Positions 1 to 8,060 of a stretch of DNA of 64,000 nt are shown here, in pieces. Location of the stretch: the NCBI RefSeq assembly GCF_009674665.1, contig NZ_WKJD01000012.1, positions 186,001 through 250,000 on the forward strand, written 5' to 3'. How positions within the stretch are numbered: position 1 is the first letter of the stretch; each line of letters starts with the position of its first letter. The notes beneath the pieces are model-generated. The model had not been told where the DNA came from. It searched no databases and saw nothing but the letters and a program-made list of their open reading frames with translations. The stretch is from Agromyces kandeliae. GTDB taxonomy: Bacteria; Actinomycetota; Actinomycetes; Actinomycetales; Microbacteriaceae. A program made the translations under genes and the position numbers.

Positions 1-627
1 GAGGGCGTGGAGCTCGCCGCCGAGGTCGTCGACGTCGGCAAGCTGCCCGGCCACCACGCGGTGCCGCAGGACGCCATCAACGAGCTGCTCGTCACGCTCG
101 CCCGGGGCGGCAAGCGGGTCGTCCGGCTCAAGGGCGGCGACCCCTACGTCTTCGGCCGCGGCGGCGAGGAACTCGCATACTGCCGCGAGCGCGGCGTCGA
201 CGTCGTGGTCGTCCCGGGCATCACGAGCGCCGTCTCGGTGCCCGCGATCGCCGGCATCCCGCTCACGCACCGCGGGCTCGCGACGACGTTCACGGTCGTC
301 ACGGGCCACGACCAGATCCAGGCGCTCGGCGGCGCCCGCGACCACACCGTCGTGCTGCTGATGGGCGTCGGCACGCTCGCGAACTCCGCGATCACGCTCG
401 CCCGCGGCGAGCGCGGTGCCGAGTGCCCCGTCGCGATCGTGGAGGATGGGTACGGCCCTCGCCAACGAGTGACGATCGGCACGCTCGGCACGATCGCGCA
501 TCAGGCGGCGGTGCGGGGCGTGCGGTCGCCCGCGGTCGTGGTGGTCGGCGACGTGGTGCGGCTCAGCCCGTACGCGCCCGCCGAGCTCGCGGCATCCGCC
601 TTCGCAGCGCCACCCGCCATCGACTGA
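1..627 (+). CDS. cobA: Uroporphyrinogen-III C-methyltransferase, C-terminal part (5' end outside window)
   Basis: SAM-dependent methylation of uroporphyrinogen III to precorrin-2, the branch to sirohaem and cobalamin. The frame is already open at base 1, so the N-terminus lies upstream. Seen in the sequence: the RLKGGDPYVFGRGGEE block, the VVPGITSAVSVPAIAGIPLTHRG block and a later LLMGVGTLAN stretch, which are the tetrapyrrole methylase signatures in the right order. The gene is followed 55 bases later by a ferredoxin-NADP reductase. That pairing fits a sulfite/nitrite reduction locus, where sirohaem and reduced ferredoxin are both needed, but no sulfite reductase is visible here. Family assignment is firm; a cysG-like fusion upstream cannot be excluded. 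Confidence 0.93.
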   Translation, partial: EGVELAAEVVDVGKLPGHHAVPQDAINELLVTLARGGKRVVRLKGGDPYVFGRGGEELAYCRERGVDVVVVPGITSAVSVPAIAGIPLTHRGLATTFTVVTGHDQIQALGGARDHTVVLLMGVGTLANSAITLARGERGAECPVAIVEDGYGPRQRVTIGTLGTIAHQAAVRGVRSPAVVVVGDVVRLSPYAPAELAASAFAAPPAID

Positions 628-682
628 TCCGCCCAGACCCTTCCCGCATTCCTCCTGCACTCCTCCGAAAGGCCATGCCCTC

Positions 683-2107
683 ATGACCCTCTCCCTCCGT
701 GTCGCGATCGTCGGCGCCGGCCCCGCCGGCATCTACGCGGGCAACATCCTCCGCCGCCAGGTCGACGAGGCCGGCGGCGAGGTCGCGATCGACCTGTTCG
801 AGTCGCTGCCCGCGCCGTACGGCCTGATCCGCTACGGCGTCGCGCCCGACCACCCGCGCATCAAGGGCATCGTGAACTCCCTGCACGAGATGCTCGACGA
901 GGGCACGATCCGCCTCATCGGCAACGTCGAGGTCGGGCGGGACGTCACGGTCGACGAGCTGCGCGAGCGATACGACGCCGTGATCTTCGCGACCGGCGCC
1001 CTGAAGGACGCCCCGCTCGACATCCCCGGCATCGACCTGCCCGGCTCGTTCGGCGCGGCCGACCTCGTGGCCTGGTACGACGGCCACCCCGACGTGCCGC
1101 GCGACTGGCCGCTCGAGGCCGAGTCGATCGCGGTCATCGGCAACGGCAACGTGGCGCTCGACGTGGCGCGCGTGCTCGCGAAGCACCCGGCCGACCTGCT
1201 CACGACCGACATCCCGGCGAACGTGCACGCAGGGCTCCTCGCCTCGCCCGTGACCGACGTGCACGTCTTCGGCCGTCGCGGGCCGTCGCAGGTGAAGTTC
1301 ACGCCCATCGAGCTGCGCGAGCTCGGCGAGGTGCCCGACGTCGACATCGTCGTGTACGACGACGACTTCGCGCGGGCCGAGGGCGACGAGCACGCCGCGC
1401 ACCTGCTGGCGACGAACAACCAGGTCAAGGTCATGACGCGGACCCTGAACGGATGGCGCCGCGCCGACGACCGGCCGTACACGGCGTCGCGCCGCCTGCA
1501 CCTGCACTTCTTCCACTCGCCGGTCGAGGTGCTCGGCACCGACGCCGTGGAGGGCGTGCGCTTCGAGCGGACCCGCCCGGTCGGCGACGGCTCGGTCGCC
1601 GGCACGGGCGAGTTCGTCGACGTGCCCGTGCAGGCCGTGTACCGCGCGGTCGGCTACGCGAGCTCGCCGATCTCGGGCGTGCCGTTCGACGAGTCGGCGC
1701 GCGTGATCCCCAACGACGGCGGGCGGGTGACGGATGCCTCCGGCGCCCCCGTCGCGGGCGTCTACGCGACCGGCTGGATCAAGCGCGGCCCCGTCGGGCT
1801 CATCGGCCACACGAAGGGCGACGCGCTCGAGACGATCACGAACCTGGTGGCCGACGCGCAGGCGGGCGTGCTCGCCGCACCCGGGGTCGCGCCGGTCGTC
1901 GAGGCCGAGGGCGGCGACGAGGTGCTCGAGCTGCTCGAGGCCCGTGGCATCCGCTTCACGACCTGGAACGGATGGCTCGCGCTCGACGCGCACGAGCGCT
2001 CGCTCGGCGAGGCGTTCGAGGGGCCGGTCGCGCGCGAGCGCGTGAAGGTCGTGCCCCGCGACGAGCAGGTCGACCTCTCGCGCGCGGGTTCCCTCGTCGC
2101 CGGCTGA
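683..2107 (+). CDS. fprA: Ferredoxin/adrenodoxin-type NADP+ reductase
   Basis: FAD- and NADP(H)-dependent reductase of 474 aa that passes electrons between NADPH and ferredoxin. Seen: an N-terminal FAD dinucleotide fold (VAIVGAGPAGIYAGNIL, residues about 7-23), the adrenodoxin-reductase block APYGLIRYGVAPDHPRIKG (about 45-65), a second nucleotide fold IAVIGNGNVALDVARVL near residue 150, and the C-terminal VYATGWIKRGPVGLIGHTKGDA block around 360. Length is usual for mycobacterial FprA. ATG start; no strong ribosome site is evident. It lies just downstream of cobA on the same strand, so it may supply electrons to a sirohaem enzyme. It ends before a strong hairpin shared with the convergent TetR gene. 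Confidence 0.93.
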   Translation: MTLSLRVAIVGAGPAGIYAGNILRRQVDEAGGEVAIDLFESLPAPYGLIRYGVAPDHPRIKGIVNSLHEMLDEGTIRLIGNVEVGRDVTVDELRERYDAVIFATGALKDAPLDIPGIDLPGSFGAADLVAWYDGHPDVPRDWPLEAESIAVIGNGNVALDVARVLAKHPADLLTTDIPANVHAGLLASPVTDVHVFGRRGPSQVKFTPIELRELGEVPDVDIVVYDDDFARAEGDEHAAHLLATNNQVKVMTRTLNGWRRADDRPYTASRRLHLHFFHSPVEVLGTDAVEGVRFERTRPVGDGSVAGTGEFVDVPVQAVYRAVGYASSPISGVPFDESARVIPNDGGRVTDASGAPVAGVYATGWIKRGPVGLIGHTKGDALETITNLVADAQAGVLAAPGVAPVVEAEGGDEVLELLEARGIRFTTWNGWLALDAHERSLGEAFEGPVARERVKVVPRDEQVDLSRAGSLVAG

Positions 2108-2136
2108 CGTCGCGCCCCCACCTCGTGACGACCGTC

Positions 2137-2168
2137 GTTGCGGGTCCGGCGCCGTCCGGACCCGCAAC
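2137..2168. terminator. Hairpin between convergent fprA and tetR-like genes
   Basis: Perfect 13-bp stem (GTTGCGGGTCCGG paired with CCGGACCCGCAAC) with a 6-base loop, 29 bases after the fprA stop and 27 bases after the end of the opposing gene. There is no T-tract, as is common in high-GC actinobacteria. It probably serves both strands. Confidence 0.7.
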
Positions 2169-2195
2169 GGGTGTCCAGACGATCGCGTGCGCCCG

Positions 2196-2861
2196 TCAGT
2201 CGTCGGAGACGGCGGCGAACGCGTCGACGGCGACGGGGTCGGCTCCGGCGGCGCGCAGGCGTGCGGCGATGCCGCGCCGGGCACGCGCGTACGAGGCGTT
2301 CGTGCCGTGCATGACCGAGTCGCGGTTGGCGAGGTCGAGCAGGGCGGTGAACTCGAAGGTGAGCTGCTCGGGGTCGTCGAGGGCGAGCAGCTCGCCGCCG
2401 TCGCGCGCGTAGCCGAGCGAGACCGCGAGGTACCCGTTCCACTCGAGGAGCGATCGATCGATCGCGTCGTGCACCTCGCCCGGCTTGGCATCGAAGTCGG
2501 CCGCGGCCTCGGCGAAGAAGCAGCCGCCCGGGAACACCCGGTCGCGCGAGTACGCGATCCATCCGTCGAGGAGCGCGATCACGCGGCCGAGGCCGCGCGG
2601 GCGCTCGCGGGCGGGCGTGATGACCGATTCGACGAACCGCTGCCGCGCGGCCTCGACGGTCGCGAGCTGCAGCCGTTCCTTGCTGCCGAACAGCGTGGCG
2701 ACGCCGCTCTTGCTGACGGATGCCGCGTCGGCGATGCGGCCGATCGACAGCTGGTCGAGCCCCTCGATCGAGGCGAGGTCGACGGCGGCGGCGAGCACCT
2801 GTCGCCGCGACGCGTCGCCCCTGACGCGCCGGCCGTCCATGACTCCGCTGGAAGTTTCCAC
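2196..2861 (-). CDS. TetR/AcrR-family repressor
   Basis: Transcription factor of about 221 aa. Seen: an N-terminal helix-turn-helix (RRQVLAAAVDLASIEGLDQLSIGRIADAASVSKSGVATLFGSKERL, roughly residues 18-62), then a ligand-binding domain with the conserved FPGGCFFAEAAADFD block seen in TetR_C_6-like members. The GTG at 2861 is preferred because GAGAGG sits 6 bases upstream; the ATG at 2840 is the alternative and would give a slightly shorter protein. It is divergent from an alpha/beta hydrolase gene, and two near-identical palindromes lie in the gap, so autoregulation and control of the hydrolase are likely. The inducer is unknown. Confidence 0.9.
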   Translation of the reverse strand: METSSGVMDGRRVRGDASRRQVLAAAVDLASIEGLDQLSIGRIADAASVSKSGVATLFGSKERLQLATVEAARQRFVESVITPARERPRGLGRVIALLDGWIAYSRDRVFPGGCFFAEAAADFDAKPGEVHDAIDRSLLEWNGYLAVSLGYARDGGELLALDDPEQLTFEFTALLDLANRDSVMHGTNASYARARRGIAARLRAAGADPVAVDAFAAVSDD

Positions 2862-2883
2862 GCTCACCCTCTCGATTTTACGC

Positions 2884-2918
2884 ACGAACGTTCGTATACT
2901 CAACGCACGACCGTTCGT
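2884..2918. promoter_or_regulatory. Twin TetR-type operators and -10 box
   Basis: Two 12-bp palindromes, ACGAACGTTCGT (2884-2895) and ACGACCGTTCGT (2907-2918), each preceded by GC and followed by AT, with centres 23 bases apart. The first is perfect and the second has one mismatch. A good -10 box, TATACT (2895-2900), overlaps the first operator and faces the hydrolase gene. Binding by the divergent TetR protein is inferred. Confidence 0.75.
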
Positions 2919-2939
2919 ATTCATTGATCGGAGAGCCCC

Positions 2940-3875
2940 GTGCCCACCATCGCCGAGACCGCCGTCACCACCGCGCTCGCGACCCGCGTCGCCGCCATCC
3001 GCGCGGCCGAACTCGTCTCCCCCGAGGCATCCGCCGCGGCCGCCCTGCCGCTCTTCATGCACGTCGGCGGGCGCCTGCCGGTGCGGCCCGCCGACCGCGC
3101 GGTCCACGACGCCGCCACGCGCTCGACCATCCGCGTGCGCGGGCGCGACCTCGCCGCCTACGAGTGGGGCTCCGGGCCCGACACGATCCTGCTGGTGCAC
3201 GGATGGCGCGGCCGCGCCTCGCAGTTCGCGCCGATCGTGCGCGAGCTCCGCGCCGAGGGCTTCCGCCTGCTCGCGTTCGAGGCGCCCGCCAACGGCGAAT
3301 CTGCGGGTCGGCGGACCGACATCCGCGACTGGCTCGCCGCGATCGACGCCCTCCAGGCCCGCGAGGGTCGCTTCCACACGATCATCGGGCACTCGTTCGG
3401 CGCGATGGCCGCACGTGCCGCCCTCGCCGACGGCGTCGCGGCCGGCGGGCTCGTCGCGATCGCCGGCCCCTCGCGTGCACGCTTCCTGATCGACGTGTTC
3501 ACCGAGCGGATCGGCGCGCGCCCGTCCACCGCCGACGCGCTCGCCGCGCGCTTCGCTCGCCGCATCCTGCCCGAGCTCGCCGACCCGTGGCCGCGGTTCG
3601 ACGGCGCCGCGAACCCACTGCCCGAGCGGATGCCGCTGCTCGTCGTCCACGACCGGGGCGACCGCGAGGTCCCCGCGAGCGAGGGCATCCGGCTGCACGC
3701 CGCGCACGGCGACCGCTCGCGCCTCGTGCTCACGGACGGCGCCGGGCACAACCGCGTGCTCGGCGCGGACGCGACGCTCGACGCCGTCACCGCGTTCGTC
3801 ACGGGCGGTCCGGACGGCGTGGACCGGACGGCGATCGCCGTCGCGACCACCACCTCGGCTTCGGCGACCGCGTAG
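2940..3875 (+). CDS. Alpha/beta hydrolase
   Basis: Cytoplasmic serine hydrolase of 311 aa. Seen: the strand-helix start TILLVHGWRGRASQF (oxyanion HGWRG, near residue 85), the nucleophile elbow GHSFGAMAA (Ser near 150), a C-terminal acid region (LLVVHDRGDREVPASEG) and the catalytic His in DGAGHNRVL (near 275). The GTG start at 2940 has GGAGAG four bases upstream. It is the presumed target of the divergent TetR repressor, which suggests induction by its own substrate or a related toxic ester; the substrate is not predictable. It ends ahead of a strong bidirectional hairpin. Confidence 0.88.
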   Translation: MPTIAETAVTTALATRVAAIRAAELVSPEASAAAALPLFMHVGGRLPVRPADRAVHDAATRSTIRVRGRDLAAYEWGSGPDTILLVHGWRGRASQFAPIVRELRAEGFRLLAFEAPANGESAGRRTDIRDWLAAIDALQAREGRFHTIIGHSFGAMAARAALADGVAAGGLVAIAGPSRARFLIDVFTERIGARPSTADALAARFARRILPELADPWPRFDGAANPLPERMPLLVVHDRGDREVPASEGIRLHAAHGDRSRLVLTDGAGHNRVLGADATLDAVTAFVTGGPDGVDRTAIAVATTTSASATA

Positions 3876-3919
3876 GCCGCGTCGCGGTCACGCGCCGCCG
3901 GCACCCGTCACGACAGGCC

Positions 3920-3949
3920 GTGCGGGTGCGCCGGCCGCCGCACCCGCAC
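3920..3949. terminator. Bidirectional hairpin between hydrolase and polysaccharide locus
   Basis: An 11-bp perfect stem (GTGCGGGTGCG with CGCACCCGCAC) around the 8-base loop CCGGCCGC. It lies between the convergent hydrolase (ends 3875) and glycosyltransferase (ends 3985) and marks the left edge of the polysaccharide locus. Confidence 0.65.
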
Positions 3950-3984
3950 CCACTGTCCACAGCGGGCTCGAGAGCGCGTCGCGG

Positions 3985-5157
3985 TCAGGCGCGAGCCCGA
4001 GCGGCGAGCACGCGCTCGTACACGTCGAGGTGCGCGCGGGCGACCGCAGCGTCGTCGAGCAGGCCCGGCGTCGAGGCGGCCGCGCCGGCGAGGCGTGCTC
4101 GCAGCTCGGGGTCCGCGTCGAGCCGGCGGAGTGCTCCGGCGAGCGCGTCGACGTCGCGCGGGGGCACGAGCAGGCCGTTGACGTCGTCGGCGACCCACTC
4201 CAGGGGCCCGCCCTCGCCGGCCGCGACGACCACGCGGCCCGCGGCGAGGTACTGCAGCACGTTCTGGCCGAGCGGCTCGGGGCGCGTCGAGTACTGCACG
4301 GCGACGTCCCATCCCTCCAGCAGCCGGGGCACGTCGTCGACGTGCCCGAGCAGGTCGACCTGCGCACCGAGGCCCAGCTCGTCGGCCCGGCGCCGCAGTT
4401 CGGCGAGGTATCCCTCGTGGCCGAACGGCGCGCCGCCGGCGAACTGCAGGCGGATGTCGCGCCCGGCGAACGCCCGCGCGAAGGCCTCGAGGAGCTCGGC
4501 CTGGCCCTTCCACGGATCGATCCGCGCGAGCATGCCGACCCTCCGGAGCGGCGCGTCCGCTGCGAGGGGCCGGTCCGCCCCGACGACGAGCCCCGACGCA
4601 CTCGGCACGACCTCGGCGACCGCATCGCCGCTGAGGTGGGGCCGTGCGGAGTCCAGGGTCGCGCGCGAATTGGCGATGACGCCGTCGGCGCGGGGCAGCA
4701 CCACCCGGGTCATGATCGCGTGGCCCGCAGCGCCGAGCGCCTCGGGCTCGACGAGATCGCGCAGGTGCACGACGAGCGGGACGCCGGAGAGCCGAGCCGC
4801 GAGCGCACCGTACGCCGCCGCCCGGGCGGTGTTCGCGTCGACGAGGTCGGCGGACCGGAACGCCGCGGACGTGCGCACCGCGAGCGCCTGCACCGCGAGC
4901 CGTGCGCCGAAGCCGAGCACGGCGAGCGGTCCGCCCGAGCTCGCGCCCGCGGGCTGGCGGATGCCGGCGGCCCGTCGCGGCACCTCGGGCGGCACGGCGT
5001 CCCACACGTTCGGATCGGACTCGAGCGGAGGCGTCTGCAGCACGGCCGCCCAGCCCGGCCCGGCCCGGAGCATCCGCACGAGCGCGAGCTCGGCACCGCC
5101 GGCCGCGCCGGTGTGGTCGAGGTGCAGCACGCGCACCCGGCGCCCCGCAGCGCTCAC
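3985..5157 (-). CDS. Glycosyltransferase, GT4 family
   Basis: GT-B fold retaining glycosyltransferase of 390 aa, probably cytoplasmic and acting on a lipid-linked polysaccharide intermediate. Seen: an N-terminal GT4 start (RVRVLHLDHTGAAGGAELALVRML), the acceptor-domain ending SRATLDSARPHL, the donor-domain opening RRVGMLARIDPWKGQAELLEAFARAF, and the nucleotide-sugar pocket RPEPLGQNVLQYLAAGRVVV, where the second Glu of the usual E-x7-E is Gln. Its GTG start overlaps the stop of the upstream phosphatase gene (GTGA at 5154-5157), so the two are translationally coupled. Donor sugar unknown. Confidence 0.88.
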   Translation of the reverse strand: MSAAGRRVRVLHLDHTGAAGGAELALVRMLRAGPGWAAVLQTPPLESDPNVWDAVPPEVPRRAAGIRQPAGASSGGPLAVLGFGARLAVQALAVRTSAAFRSADLVDANTARAAAYGALAARLSGVPLVVHLRDLVEPEALGAAGHAIMTRVVLPRADGVIANSRATLDSARPHLSGDAVAEVVPSASGLVVGADRPLAADAPLRRVGMLARIDPWKGQAELLEAFARAFAGRDIRLQFAGGAPFGHEGYLAELRRRADELGLGAQVDLLGHVDDVPRLLEGWDVAVQYSTRPEPLGQNVLQYLAAGRVVVAAGEGGPLEWVADDVNGLLVPPRDVDALAGALRRLDADPELRARLAGAAASTPGLLDDAAVARAHLDVYERVLAARARA

Positions 5158-5882
5158 GCGTCGCGCCTGCGGAACCAGCGGCGACGACGCCGGGACTCGG
5201 ACCCCGACGACCCGGCGGCGTCGCCGGATGCGGACCTGCCGAGCCCCTCGAACGGGAACGCGTCGGCGGCCGTGACCGTGGCGACGATCGCATCGACCTC
5301 GGCGCCGGGCATCCCGAAGAGCGCCGCGCCGATGCTCGCGAGCGGCGGCACCTCCTCGCGCGCCATGTCGCGATAGGCCTCGTCGTCGCGTCCCTGCGGG
5401 TCGGTGATGTCGCCGTCGGCGGACGCGCCGAGCGATCGGCGATCGGCGAACGCGACCGCTCGGGCCCGCAGTTCCGCGATCGACGTCGGCGGCGCCGCGG
5501 GCCCGAGGCCCTCGGCGATCCCGCCGGCCTCGCGGATCGTGAACGTCGACCGCAGCTTCGACGGAACCAGGCCGAGCACGCCGTCGCGATGCGCGACATC
5601 CGCCGTAAGCACCAGGTCGGCGGCCCGGATCGCCGCCTCGTCGATCTGCACCGCGCGGTGCCCGCGGCCGTCCGCGCCGAGCGCCTCGACGATGGCGCGC
5701 GTGCGGCGGCGCATGGGCTGGCCGACGGGCGCAGCGAGACCGGCGCTCGTGACGACGACGCGCGCCGCGGCATCCGCCGGCACGTACCAGGCGACCCAGC
5801 TGCGCAGGAGGGCCGCAGCCAGTGCGGACCGGTTGATGTTGCCGGTGCAGACCACGAGCACCCGGAACTCGTCGGAATCCAT
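5154..5882 (-). CDS. Low-molecular-weight protein-tyrosine-phosphatase-like protein
   Basis: A 242-aa protein whose first 200 residues follow the LMW-PTP fold. Seen: P-loop VCTGNINRSALAAALL (C-x5-R, residues about 11-26), the general-acid motif DITDPQG near residue 165, and a basic, serine-rich C-terminal tail (SESRRRRRWFRRRDA) that makes it longer than the usual 150 aa. The canonical CxGNxCRS has Asn in place of the second Cys. In Gram-positive capsule loci such enzymes dephosphorylate the BY-type tyrosine kinase; a candidate kinase lies at 18760-20292. It heads a two-gene operon with a glycosyltransferase. Function in polysaccharide control is inferred from context. Confidence 0.85.
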   Translation of the reverse strand: MDSDEFRVLVVCTGNINRSALAAALLRSWVAWYVPADAAARVVVTSAGLAAPVGQPMRRRTRAIVEALGADGRGHRAVQIDEAAIRAADLVLTADVAHRDGVLGLVPSKLRSTFTIREAGGIAEGLGPAAPPTSIAELRARAVAFADRRSLGASADGDITDPQGRDDEAYRDMAREEVPPLASIGAALFGMPGAEVDAIVATVTAADAFPFEGLGRSASGDAAGSSGSESRRRRRWFRRRDA

Positions 5883-5960
5883 GCGCGATCACCCCAGCTC
5901 GCCACGACCGGGGAGCGGGGCCCCGGATAAGGTTTCTGCAAGGAGTCTAGAGGGGGTGCG

Positions 5961-8060
5961 GTGCGCGTACTCAGGGTCTCGCACAGCGCCGTCGTCGACG
6001 AGTGGCGTGGGCGCGAGCGCGCGCTCACCGCGCTCGGCGTCGACGTCGAACTGTGCTGCGCCCGCCGGTGGCATGCCGGCGGTGCGCCCGTGACCCTGCA
6101 CGCCCGCCCTGACGAGCACGTGCAGGGAGTCCGCACGCTCGGGCGGCACCCCGCCCTCTTCGTCTACGACCCGCTGCCGCTGTGGCGCGCGCTCGGCCGC
6201 GACGTCGACGTCATCGACGTGCACGAGGAGCCGTTCGCGCTCGCGACGGCCGAGATCCTGCTGCTGCGCGCGCTGCGCGGGCGGTCGCGGCGCACGCCCG
6301 TCGTGCTCTACACGGCCCAGAACCTGCGCAAGCGCTACCCGGTCCCGTTCCGCTGGCTCGAGCGGTGGGCGCTGCGCGCCGCGTCGGGGATCTCGGCGTG
6401 CAACACCGAGGCCGCCCGCATCGCCGAGGACAAGGGGTTCGCGGGGCGCGCGCACGTGATCCCGCTGGGGGTCGACCTCGAGCAGTTCAGGCCGGCGGAT
6501 GCCCCGGGCACGACCGGCGGGTCGGGCGACGCGGATGCCGCGGAGCGGCCGGACGCCGGCACAGGCGAGCCGCACGACCCGTCCGACCCGATCACCGTGG
6601 GCTTCATCGGCCGGCTCGTGCCCGAGAAGGGCCTGGTCCTGCTGCTCGACGCGCTCGCGCGCGACCCTCGCCTGCGCCTGCGGGTGGTCGGCACCGGCCC
6701 GCTCGCGTCCGAACTGCGCGAGCGCGCGGCATCCGTCGGCGTCGCCGATCGCGTCGAGCTCGTCGGCGCGGTCGAGCCGGCCGGGATCCCCGACGTGCTC
6801 CGATCGTTCGACGTGCTCGCCGTGCCGTCACTGCCGACCGCATCGTGGACCGAGCAGTTCGGCCGTGTCGCCGTCGAGGCGATGGCGTGCGGGGTTCCGG
6901 TCGTGTCGAGCGACGCGGGTGCGCTGCCCGACGTCGTGGGGGGCGCCGGGTTGGTCGTCCCCACCGGAGACGCGGCCGCACTCGCGGAGGCGCTCGCCGC
7001 GGCGTCCGGCCCGCGCGCCGACGAGCTGCGCGCCGCCGGGTTCGTCCGCGCCGAGGAGTGCAGCTGGGGTGCGGTGGGCCGCGACTACCTCGACCTGTAC
7101 CGTTCGATCGTGCACGAGGCATCCCCCGCCCCCGAACCCACCCCGACGCTCGAGGTCGTCGTCGTCGCGTACGGTTCGCCCGAGCTGCTCCGTCGCGCGC
7201 TCGAGCCGGTCGCGGGCCTGCCGGTCACGGTGGTCGACAACTCCTCGCTGCCGGCCATCCGCGAGCTCTGCGACGAGCTCGGCGTGCGCTACCTCGATCC
7301 CGGGCGCAACGACGGCTTCGCCGCGGGCGTCAACCACGGCCTCGCGAATCGGATCGCGCCCGGGTCCGACGTGCTGCTGCTGAACCCCGACGCCGAGATC
7401 ACGGCCGACGACGTCGAACGGCTGCACGCGGCGCTCCGCGCGCGGCCCGACCTCGGGAGCGTGGGACCCGGCCAGGTCGACGAGCACGGCCACGAGGCCC
7501 GCGTCGAGTGGTGGCTGCCGTCGCCGTCCGGCACGTGGCTCGAGGCGCTCGGCCTCGCGCGGCTCCGCCGCGACCCGACGTACGTGATCGGCTCGGTCCT
7601 GCTGCTGCGCGCCGAGGCGCTCGAGCAGGTCGGATGGTTCGACGAGCGCTTCTTCCTCTACGCCGAGGAGGCCGACTGGTCGTATCGCGCGCATCGGCTC
7701 GGCTGGCGGCACGCGGCCGTGCCGTCGGTGCAGGCCGTGCACGTCGGGGCCGGCACCGGCGGCGACCCGCGCCGACGAGAGGCCCACTTCCACGCCTCGC
7801 AGGAGCGCTATCTGCGCAAGCACTTCGGCGCCGCGGGATGGCAGTGGGCGCGCACCGGCCAGTGGCTCGGCGCGACCGCGCGGTCGATCGTGCTCCCCGG
7901 CGAGCGCGGCCGTGCCGCGCGGCGGCGCGCGGCGATCACGCGACTGGGGCCGGTCCGAGTCGAGGCGCGATTCGCCGCGGCGACCTCGATCCCGGCTCGG
8001 AGCACCGTCGCGACCCCGGCGACCCAGACCACCGACACCCCCGCGGAGGCCCCGGCATGA
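5961..8060 (+). CDS. Two-domain glycosyltransferase (GT4 fused to GT2)
   Basis: A 699-aa protein with two complete catalytic units. Residues 1-380 are a GT4 enzyme (VGFIGRLVPEKGLVLLLDALA; E-x7-E in EQFGRVAVEAMACGVPVVSS). Residues about 390-650 are a GT2 rhamnosyltransferase-like enzyme (LEVVVVAYGSPELLRRAL, VTVVDNSS, LLLNPDAEI as the DxD-like site, RFFLYAEEADWSYRAHRLGW). A linker of about 25 residues rich in Ala, Gly and Asp interrupts the GT4 part near residue 185. The GTG start follows AGGGGG. It opens an operon of five glycosyltransferase genes running to 12550, each overlapping the next by four bases. A fused enzyme could add two sugars in sequence. Confidence 0.88.
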   Translation: MRVLRVSHSAVVDEWRGRERALTALGVDVELCCARRWHAGGAPVTLHARPDEHVQGVRTLGRHPALFVYDPLPLWRALGRDVDVIDVHEEPFALATAEILLLRALRGRSRRTPVVLYTAQNLRKRYPVPFRWLERWALRAASGISACNTEAARIAEDKGFAGRAHVIPLGVDLEQFRPADAPGTTGGSGDADAAERPDAGTGEPHDPSDPITVGFIGRLVPEKGLVLLLDALARDPRLRLRVVGTGPLASELRERAASVGVADRVELVGAVEPAGIPDVLRSFDVLAVPSLPTASWTEQFGRVAVEAMACGVPVVSSDAGALPDVVGGAGLVVPTGDAAALAEALAAASGPRADELRAAGFVRAEECSWGAVGRDYLDLYRSIVHEASPAPEPTPTLEVVVVAYGSPELLRRALEPVAGLPVTVVDNSSLPAIRELCDELGVRYLDPGRNDGFAAGVNHGLANRIAPGSDVLLLNPDAEITADDVERLHAALRARPDLGSVGPGQVDEHGHEARVEWWLPSPSGTWLEALGLARLRRDPTYVIGSVLLLRAEALEQVGWFDERFFLYAEEADWSYRAHRLGWRHAAVPSVQAVHVGAGTGGDPRRREAHFHASQERYLRKHFGAAGWQWARTGQWLGATARSIVLPGERGRAARRRAAITRLGPVRVEARFAAATSIPARSTVATPATQTTDTPAEAPA

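Noticed and set aside
563..2491. Open frame of 642 codons on the minus strand
   Set aside because: Antisense to fprA, with arginine-, alanine- and aspartate-rich low-complexity sequence, no motif and no ribosome site.
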